Part shown: in pieces, positions 23,103 through 30,797 of the stretch
How positions within the stretch are numbered: the stretch's first letter is position 1
How the letters are laid out: every line of letters begins with the position of its first letter
Origin: Symbiodinium kawagutii
Lineage: Eukaryota > Sar > Dinophyceae > Suessiales > Symbiodiniaceae
DNA length: 64,000 bases
Direction of reading: 5' to 3'
Assembly (NCBI GenBank): GCA_009767595.1
Contig: VSDK01017543.1
Span: 100,786 to 164,785, forward strand
Made by a program: the position numbers and the translations under genes
The notes under the pieces: generated by a model
Database searches by the model: none
Told to the model about the DNA's origin: nothing
The model's input: only the letters and a program-made list of their open reading frames with translations

Positions 23103-24591
23103 CATTTGTAGTACGTTTGATGATTCAGATTGGTGCAGCATTGGAATATGCCTTTCTTCTGTGGCTTGTATGTGTCAACAGTCTCTTCTTTTCATCGCTT
23201 ACCTCAATCATTCACCAACCATAGTATATTTCTTGCTTGGGACAGAATCTGTTTTGGATGCGTAAGAACCTGGCAAGCATTCTACGTCATTTCACTTGGA
23301 CTTCCTGAAACTTACTAGATGAAACTGTCGCCGTAGACATGTGTAGACATACTGATCTTCCATGTCCAGTGTAGCCCGTCGTCGTTGCTTCACCTGTCCG
23401 TTGCATCCCGATCCATGACCATATCCCAAAGGTTGTTTGAGGTTGTTTATTGGTATCGGATGGCATCGTTGTCTTTGCAACCCCATTTGAGCTTTGCAGG
23501 AAACACAGGGAAATATTCTTTGCTGAAGCCTGGACAACCCATTAAGAGAGTATTTGTTGACCGTCACGATGCTAGAACAGCACTCACGCTTGGGCCACTG
23601 CTCCTCCATTACTTTCGGTGTAGGACATCAGGGGTTGTGACAACCTGAACAGTGATTCGGTTGCGAATGCAGCAGCGGAATCTTGTCTGAAAAAGGTGCC
23701 CAGGAGTTTTTTTTCTGAGCAGGTTCCTTCCCACAAAGATCGGTCGGGTTTTCCGAAAGAAAGCTCATGACTGGTGCCAGGAAGTTATGTGGACCCGTTG
23801 AAAATGGGCATGTCAATATTGCACAAACATATGCAAAGTGATGGGCACTATATGTCTCATAAGAAAATTGGAAGTAGGTCCCTTCCTCACCGAAAACCCT
23901 GGGAAGTGGGGGCGCATTTGACTGGCAGTACGACCTAAAAGTGGAGCTGGTTTTATGAAGTTGGAGATTTTGCATCTAGCCACACTCAAACAGTCAGATT
24001 GCATTGCATGTTTGATGATCTTTAAATGGGGTTTAGATGGGTTTATGCAGTGCTTTTTGAAGGACAACGAGTCATGCCAGCCTGTCATGCCGACATGTTT
24101 CCACAATCGTCATAAGCAATGAGGTATGGAGACCTGGAAGCCTTTTCCTACTTAGAAGATGTCGGTGTTTGATAATGTTTAGCGTTGGCAACGACAAATT
24201 CAGCGAGTATGCACCCTTTGGATTTCTTCGGGATGTTGCGTGGTCTTCAGGATTTCCACAACCTGACAGGTAGGGATTCTTTGAACTGAGAATGTGGGTT
24301 TTCCAAAGATTCAAGTGCACATGTTTCATAACGTGTTCATCGCTCAATCTTGAGGTATCTCAATTGGCATTCTTTCAACTTCATCTGCTTCGGATGGGAT
24401 GATACTATGGAATACTTTGGGACTCTGTGCAACACTAGGAGATACTAAATGGGATACCAATGGTTCTACTATTGATACCAATGATTTTTCATATTTCACT
24501 AATGTTGATTTCACTGTTGCGATACCCTTCTGATGGTACACTGCGAATGGATACCTGTAGGGCTGTTCACTTCGAAGCTCGCAGCACCCAG
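23103..24591. other. Intron-like, no confident exon
   Basis: Open frames near 23385-23648 and minus 23292-23609 overlap each other, and neither has good borders. Otherwise AT-rich. Confidence 0.35.
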
Positions 24592-24663
24592 GATCTGCCA
24601 CACCTACGCTGCTTGCGTTTGGGTTTCGAGTGTCACCGGACAGCAACGGAGACCGGAAGCTGA
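24592..24663 (+). CDS. Short exon-like segment
   Basis: Acceptor GCACCCAG precedes DLPHLRCLRLGFECHRTATE and TGA 24661-24663. Codon use fits; product unknown. Confidence 0.4.
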   Translation, partial: DLPHLRCLRLGFECHRTATETGS

Positions 24664-26784
24664 GAAGGGAGAGAACCGGGGAGAACGTGGTGATGGATGG
24701 AACTGGTGGATGGACTCACTACTTGCTGATCAACAAATTGTTTCAGGTACTCCTTTGAGGAAAATAGGATCAGATTTCTTGTCCACTTTAGCATCAGCAT
24801 AGCGAGTCAACTCAATTATCAGCTGCACCTGCGGAATCCAATTGTTTCTTGTCACTTTGTGTCATCCCCGCCTGTATTTATCTAATGATGGTGGAATGTT
24901 TCCAAAACATCGGGATACCGCGATACTAGTTTTTGGAAATGCTACATACAGCTTTTTCTATCGCAGTATGCATGTCAGTCTCACATTTCATGCGAACAAT
25001 TCGGGCTCATATTATGGGGCCGTACAAAAATGACCGGTATCTCCAAACCATTCAGAAATGATCCTTTTTTCACACTAGCCAAGCACCACATATCGTCCCC
25101 ACATGCCCGAATGTTTGTTCAATCCGATTTTTTGGCCCCGTGTCGTGTTTTCAAGTTTCTGTTGGTTTGTCTCCGATAAGGTCAAGAGAAGCTTTGGCCT
25201 TTTGATGCCAAGATTCCCATGAGTCATGGCAGCACGGTGCCACGTTGATGCAGTCTGCCCAGAGAAAATGAAGGCTTTCAGTGCAAGTGGACGGCCGTCA
25301 AGAATTGAGATCATGTTTTGCATTCGAAGAAATTTGAGATTCTTTACAATTAACATAACCTGACCCTGTCCATTGGTAGACATGTTGTTCACATACATGT
25401 TGCCTTTTGACCGTATGCCCGTCACTGGTGCTTGTGCTCTGTATGACCCTATTTTTTCGAAGACCTATTTCCACCTACTAAACATATGAAATCCAAATAG
25501 AATCATATGAAACATGCATGAATCTGATTCTGAATCTCCTCAAAGATTTTTGATTTCAGTAGGAAACTGAAAAACCAAGGACGAGCCTCCTGACCTTGCC
25601 ATCCTGGGACACGAAACTGCCACACTTACGGCAGCTGGGACAGATCCCCCGGCTATGGGGTAAATCTATTACGAGAGAAGGAAAACAATCCGAGAAAAAG
25701 ACAAGTGACACACACACACACATCTGCAATAGACATCCTGACCTAGAAGATTGGAGTCTCCAGATACTGCAAGTAAGTTCGAAAGGGTTAACCTCCTCAT
25801 TTAGCTTCTCTCGGTTGGCGCATCTAACTCTACTCTATTTAATTGTTAATTACTCCATTAAATTTTGTGAGTTCAGAATTTCTGGAGTGACCTTTCTTCG
25901 TGAGGGCCATTCCTTGAGGATTGGCGGCATTTGGGCATTGTCAGAATCAATAGTTTGGGGCCTAGCCCAACAGATGCCTCAATCAAGAAGTGAATTTGCT
26001 CCTGAAAACGCCCGCATCAGCTGTCGGGATCAGGTCCCAAAAACAGTCTCCACATATTTCGTAGATCGTATGGCCTTGATTGGTCATCCGCTAGGGAACC
26101 CATGGGCACCACCGGGAACCCATTTGTTGAGCATTTTCAGATGTAGAGGTTATTGCCAAGTTTGGCTTTTCATGCTGCAGATAGCTCTGGATGATTCACA
26201 TTCTCAGCTGGAGACCCTGTTTGGCTGTACTAAGTATAGTCATTGCAGAGCCTGCACCAAGCTCTTGTTTTTAGGGAGACAATCCATCAGAGCTTGCAAG
26301 ATGATCCATTGTTTAGCTATCAACGGTTTGCTATGGACATTTACTTCTACCCGGAGATTGAGGTGGTCCATCAATTTGTGTACACCCAAGATCAAGAAAG
26401 TTTTGCGCAGTGATTACTGTATCATTGATGCTTGGTTTGTAGTTCCCAGTCAGCCTAGAGATCAACTGCAGACACTTGCTTCAAGGACAGTATTTAGCCA
26501 TGTATAGATCATGCATGTACCTACAGTCACGGTACATGGGAGTCAGTCCATGGCCGACTCTCTTCTGTTTTTTTCATGCTCAATACAGGGTTGGTATAGC
26601 CTCTATAGCTGTTGGTCCTACAGGCGCACGCACACGGATGTATGCAATAATATGATTTTATATGTTTACACCCCATTAAATGATATTAAATGCAATAAAT
26701 ATTTACATTTGTGTATGTAAACGATGCAGACGCATCTAGTTTTCTTCGGTGAGACATAAATTCCTGTGACAAACTAAGCAGCAG
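24664..26784. other. Intron-like with one weak candidate
   Basis: Around 25580-25659 a GC-richer + segment reads PSWDTKLPHLRQLGQIPRLW with donor GG/GTAAAT; its acceptor is unclear. The 303-codon frame that contains it (25596-26507) has ordinary intron-like codon use downstream and is not called. Confidence 0.35.
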
Positions 26785-26815
26785 AACTCCAGAGAGCTGC
26801 TTGAGCTCCCCCAAG
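26785..26815 (+). CDS. Micro-exon candidate, 31 bp
   Basis: Acceptor AAGCAGCAG and consensus donor CAAG/GTACCT enclose NSRELLELPQ plus one base. Confidence 0.35.
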
Positions 26816-26997
26816 GTACCTGGAGCTGAATCTGGGGTTGGTTGACAGCCAGCACCCCGAGGGCAAGGTCGGGGTCAAGTCATTTTCGGGTGGAATACAG
26901 CTACTACCTTAGCTTTTTAGGCTTTTTGTGATATGATTGATTTACCATATAGCCACTAAAAGTTAGACTCTTAGCAAGGGATCTAAAAGCAACCAAG

Positions 26998-27104
26998 ATG
27001 TGGGATCATCCGCAGGCTTTGCGTCGTGCGCATTCGTCGTGGGAAACCAACGGGAGCCATTCATTTTATGGGCTTGACAGGTTTGACAATGGGGACGAGC
27101 TAAG
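26998..27104 (+). CDS. Exon directly upstream of the retrotransposon
   Basis: From AACCAAG the frame reads MWDHPQALRRAHSSWETNGS then HSFYGLDRFDNGDEL and meets a consensus donor (CTAAG/GTGACT). Codons are GC-ending. The donor lies 60 bases left of repeat A1, so the mobile element appears to sit in the following intron. Product unknown. Confidence 0.5.
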
Positions 27105-27163
27105 GTGACTACATGCAAAGTTCTAAGTAAAAAATAAATACATTGAGGAATATATACGCATGT

Positions 27164-27255
27164 ATATTAAAAGCAGTTGAGCATGCAAAAGGAAGTATGA
27201 GTGTAGCATGCAACGATGCTATATCGAATCATGGAGTGGGTAGCCTTTTATGCTC
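27164..27255 (+). repeat. Split direct repeat A1 (92 bp)
   Basis: Identical by eye to 33711-33802 over 92 bases, from ATATTAAAAGCAGTTG to CCTTTTATGCTC. It forms the left end of the element. Its right end continues into AAG and forms a spliced-leader-like sequence (27237-27258). Confidence 0.92.
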
Positions 27256-27258
27256 AAG
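27237..27258 (+). promoter_or_regulatory. Spliced-leader-like 22-mer at gag 5-prime side
   Basis: The sequence matches the dinoflagellate spliced leader (DCCGTAGCCATTTTGGCTCAAG) at 17 of 22 positions, including GTAGCC, TTT and the terminal GCTCAAG. It ends 19 bases upstream of the first gag ATG, where a leader joined to a spliced mRNA would end. It may be a relict leader captured by reverse transcription, or chance. Confidence 0.35.
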
Positions 27259-27269
27259 GCAACTTCGAC

Positions 27270-27292
27270 CCCCAACCATGACATGGTTGGGG
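27270..27292. repeat. 11-bp inverted repeat over the gag start
   Basis: CCCCAACCATG and its reverse complement CATGGTTGGGG are separated by one base. The ATG of gag is in the left arm and a second ATG in the right arm, so the start could be in a hairpin in RNA. Confidence 0.7.
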
Positions 27293-28660
27293 AGTGACTT
27301 GGATCGAGACCGTTGGTTCAGTCACAGGTTTCGTAAGGACCAAGTGATTGAGGCCGCGGTCAGGGATGCAGCAGGGCATACCCAGGGATCGATCCTCATC
27401 CAGATCATCGAGTCGGTGGAGACAGGACCTAATGGTCACTTGGTCCTTGGGAAGTACATCTGCGCTTCGGACTCCCACTATCGCTGGTGGGCTGGCGAAG
27501 GACCGGGCAAAGGCCTGAGTAAGCGGGCCTACTACCACTTCTGCGATGGACCTTCCAACTTGTGTGAGTTCAAGAGGAAGGGAAGCAATGTCATCCACTG
27601 CGAGAAGTTCCGGATGCTGACCCCCTCGGATGTCACATCGCAATCCCCAGGTTGGGCCTTTAGCAGGGCCTGTAAGGCAGCTACGAAGCCCTACTTTGAT
27701 GAGATGATGCGCCTGGTTGCGAACGTCAAGGAGGGTGATGGCGACCTACCATGGATGGCTGCCGTGGTAGAGGAGTCTGAGGAAGGAAGCTCAGATTCGG
27801 GAAGCTCCTCAGAGAAAATCAGTGACAAGATCGCCAAGCTCCGTCAGGAGTTGAAGGAAGCCGAGGAGCGTGAGAAAGCTCGCAAGTCGGGCACGAAAGG
27901 AGGCAAGTCCACTGTGAAGAAGGACAAGAAGAAGAAGGAGACCAAGGGGAAGGCCACTGGTTCAGGGGCCACGAAGCGGACCTCCAACAAGGAGAGTAAG
28001 GAGAAGAAGGATAAGAAAAAGTCAAAGAAGGACAAAGAAGATGAAGGTCCTGCAGCGGGATCTGCCAAGGACAAGAAGAAGAAGGATAAAAAGCGAAAGC
28101 GGAGCACTTCATCTTCAAGTTCTTCTGAGGAGGATGGTGACAATCTGTTTGGACAGGATTCCAAGCAGGATGAGAGGAAGACCGCCAAGAAGGGCGAGAA
28201 ACAAGATCGAGGGCCATTCCAAGGTGGAGAGGCCGAAAACTTCCATGGAGGTGACGAATCCGATGACAGTGAGAAGTCAGTTTTTCGCGATGCCCCCACC
28301 CAGCAAACCAAGATGACTCAACTCCGACTGCAGGAGTACGCAACGAAGCACCCAGGACGACTAGGAGCACGCCTCCTAAGGAAGATGGGAAGAGAGTCAT
28401 CCCTAGGCTCGGTGGGGGCGAACTTCGTGGAGATGCAAAGCGTTCCTCCGGCGGCATCGCTGTACTTCCAGACGGTGATGATGCCGATGATGGGAAGCAG
28501 ACTGGGAGTGCGCACAGGAAGAGAGGTGAAGACGCTATGTCAGATCCTGGACGCCTTGGCGAAGCGAATGCCGGGGCGTGCGGCGGACATCACCGCTCAG
28601 CGCATCAAGGCGCTAGAGCGCGCCACAGTGGAGGGACACTGGAGTTCCGCCCAGTTCTAA
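27278..28660 (+). CDS. gag: Gag-like ORF1 of the retrotransposon (460 aa)
   Basis: Start chosen at ATG 27278 (MTWLGSDLDRDRW), the first ATG after A1; the frame is open further back but only through the repeat. Residues 1-170 form a globular segment with several Cys, His and Trp that I do not recognise. Residues 170-340 are extremely Lys/Glu/Ser-rich (KDKKKK, SSSSSSEEDGD) and probably disordered or coiled, a nucleic-acid-binding tail typical of Gag. Residues 360-460 are again ordered. The frame ends at TAA 28658-28660, yet the same frame continues as coding-like sequence to 28885, so this stop is probably a nonsense mutation. Gag function is inferred from position, not homology. Confidence 0.7.
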   Translation: MTWLGSDLDRDRWFSHRFRKDQVIEAAVRDAAGHTQGSILIQIIESVETGPNGHLVLGKYICASDSHYRWWAGEGPGKGLSKRAYYHFCDGPSNLCEFKRKGSNVIHCEKFRMLTPSDVTSQSPGWAFSRACKAATKPYFDEMMRLVANVKEGDGDLPWMAAVVEESEEGSSDSGSSSEKISDKIAKLRQELKEAEEREKARKSGTKGGKSTVKKDKKKKETKGKATGSGATKRTSNKESKEKKDKKKSKKDKEDEGPAAGSAKDKKKKDKKRKRSTSSSSSSEEDGDNLFGQDSKQDERKTAKKGEKQDRGPFQGGEAENFHGGDESDDSEKSVFRDAPTQQTKMTQLRLQEYATKHPGRLGARLLRKMGRESSLGSVGANFVEMQSVPPAASLYFQTVMMPMMGSRLGVRTGREVKTLCQILDALAKRMPGRAADITAQRIKALERATVEGHWSSAQF

Positions 28661-28885
28661 GTCTTAGAACTGGTAGCCCCAGAAGGAAGCTCCCTGTTGG
28701 ACCGCTCCGAAGAGGTCTACCTGGCGAAGGAATATCTCCTGGACCAGAGGGTCAAGAGCTACGGTCGGGAGCCGTACCGGAACCAGAAAGGGGACCAAAA
28801 AGGCAAAGGTCGAGGAGCAAAGGGAGCGGACAAGGGCAAAGGCAAGAACAAGAACAAGGAGAAGGAGAAAGTGGACCCGGAGTAG
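28661..28885 (+). pseudogene. Gag continuation behind an in-frame stop
   Basis: Directly after TAA 28658-28660 the same frame reads VLELVAPEGSSLLDRSEEVY then LAKEYLLDQRVKSYGREP, ending in a Lys/Gly-rich tail (KGKGRGAKGADKGKGK) at TAG 28883-28885. The lack of any reading break except the stop suggests one original ORF. The basic tail suits nucleic-acid binding. Confidence 0.6.
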
Positions 28886-30711
28886 AGGATCCGGAGACGG
28901 TGGATGAGAGAGTGAAGGCTGCGCAAAGGAAGCGGATTCGCTCTGGCTGGAAGGAGAAATGGAAAGGATTGATTTCCAAGGAGAGACCGCCAGTTGATGT
29001 TTTATCACAGCTTTGGATGATGGCTGGGGACATGAACACCCCATTCGGGAGACTCGCACGGCAGTCTGAGGAGACCAATGTGCCCCCCGGGGTGACTCAC
29101 CCTAAAGCTCGAGGAGACGATGTCTTACCACTTGATGTGCGAGCATTGGATCCACTTTATCCTGGTGAACCAGATCTGTGCAACGCCCTCAAGCTGATGT
29201 ACACCACGTTGAATTACTTGTACCTTGGAGGAAAAGAAGCGACCGGGTATCATCCACCCGAGCCAGGTTCACTCTCCAGAGCTCAGCGGCATTCTTTGCG
29301 AGTGATGGAAGCCAGGGTCCGTGACCTGATGTCAGTGGACAAGTTGAGCCCGGACTTTCTCACAGCTCGTTCCAACCTTGTGGAGGCCAAGTTCGATTAT
29401 GGAGGTGAACCCATTATGGCGTTGGAGGAGTTGAAGGCGGAGCAGGTTATCCCTGTGTGGCCTAAGATAGGTGAAGCCGCCGTTCAACCGGTGGCCAACT
29501 ACCTCCCGCCGATTCTGAAGGAGAAGTTCTCTGANNNNNNNNNNNNNNNNNNNNNNNNNNNNNNNNNNNNNNNNNNNNNNNNNNNNNNNNNNNNNNNNNN
29601 NNNNNNNNNNNNNNNNNNNNNNNNNNNNNNNNNNNNNNNNNNNNNNNNNNNNNNNNNNNNNNNNNNNNNNNNNNNNNNNNNNNNNNNNNNNNNNNNNNNN
29701 NNNNNNNNNNNNNNNNNNNNNNNNNNNNNNNNNNNNNNNNNNNNNNNNNNNNNNNNNNNNNNNNNNNNNNNNNNNNNNNNNNNNNNNNNNNNNNNNNNNN
29801 NNNNNNNNNNNNNNNNNNNNNNNNNNNNNNNNNNNNNNNNNNNNNNNNNNNNNNNNNNNNNNNNNNNNNNNNNNNNNNNNNNNNNNNNNNNNNNNNNNNN
29901 NNNNNNNNNNNNNNNNNNNNNNNNNNNNNNNNNNNNNNNNNNNNNNNNNNNNNNNNNNNNNNNNNNNNNNNNNNNNNNNNNNNNNNNNNNNNNNNNNNNN
30001 NNNNNNNNNNNNNNNNNNNNNNNNNNNNNNNNNNNNNNNNNNNNNNNNNNNNNNNNNNNNNNNNNNNNNNNNNNNNNNNNNNNNNNNNNNNNNNNNNNNN
30101 NNNNNNNNNNNNNNNNNNNNNNNNNNNNNNNNNNNNNNNNNNNNNNNNNNNNNNNNNNNNNNNNNNNNNNNNNNNNNNNNNNNNNNNNNNNNNNNNNNNN
30201 NNNNNNNNNNNNNNNNNNNNNNNNNNNNNNNNNNNNNNNNNNNNNNNNNNTTTACTCTGCTATGGCAGTGGTGCCTATGGGCTGGGTGAATGCCGTCTCG
30301 GTCGTTCAGGCGGTGGTTCGAACCCTTGTGTTTGAGGAGACGCAGGTGCCAGAAGAGTCGGAAGTGACGAAAGTGAGAGCCTTGCCAGACGCGGAGGACC
30401 TCACCGTCATCTATCTGGATTCCTATGATGAGCTCAGGAAGATGGACCGGTCCTGCTTGGAGATTGTGCAGGGCGTCCCCTCGAAGCGCCATGCAGCCTT
30501 CTGTGCAATGTGCCAAGAAAAAGGGCTTCCGCTGAATGAGGCTAAGCGAGTAGTGGCCGCAGTTCGAGGGTCACTTCAAGGCGGTGAGCTTCAAGGTGAT
30601 GCTGGCTGGTGCAAGTTGGCTGGCGACAAGCAGGTCAATTTGTTGGGCTTGGGTGCCTGCCTGCTTGGCCTGGAAGAATGGCGGGGGGTTGGCAACAGGG
30701 GCCTTAGGTGA
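28886..30711 (+). pseudogene. pol: Pol part 1: N-terminal region and reverse transcriptase
   Basis: Pol lies in the -1 frame relative to gag. That frame is open from 28537, but protein-like sequence begins near the gag end. Before the gap (29535-30250) it reads a non-catalytic N-terminal region (VKAAQRKRIRSGWKEKWKGL ... PPILKEKFS). After the gap, VVPMGWVNAVSVVQAVVR matches RT motif B (P-x-G-W/L-x-N-A), VIYLDSYDEL occupies the Y-x-D-D position (30412-30432) and GLPLNEAKRVVAA fits motifs D/E. The frame ends at 30711 because a 92-bp duplication offset by 112 bp shifts the frame. Motif A and most fingers residues would be in the gap. Confidence 0.75.
29535..30250. other. Assembly gap, 716 N
   Basis: 716 undetermined bases inside pol. 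The flanking frame is the same on both sides if the gap length is right (the stated length keeps frame 1 open), but gap sizes may be estimates. Confidence 1.
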
Positions 30712-30797
30712 TGCTGGCTGGTACAAGTTGGCTGGCGACAAGCAGGTCAATTTGTTGGGCTTGGGTGCCTGCCTGCTTGGCCTGGAAGAATGGCGGG
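30594..30797 (+). repeat. Tandem duplication (92-bp copies, 112-bp offset)
   Basis: 30594-30685 and 30706-30797 are identical by eye except one base (TGGTGC versus TGGTAC). 24 bases complete the 112-bp offset. 112 is not a multiple of 3, so copy 1 is read in frame 1 and copy 2 in frame 2, both giving the peptide KLAGDKQVNLLGLGACLLGL. Pol is otherwise continuous, so the duplication is secondary or a mis-assembly next to the gap. Confidence 0.9.

Noticed and set aside
25596..26507. 303-codon + ORF
   Set aside because: Apart from its first 25 codons it has intron-like composition and no motif; open by chance.
27819..28457. 212- and 155-codon minus ORFs opposite gag
   Set aside because: Shadows of the Lys/Glu-rich + frame (Ser/Pro/Phe-rich antisense).
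29332..30516. 394-codon minus ORF
   Set aside because: It consists mostly of the N gap; the ends are shadows of pol.
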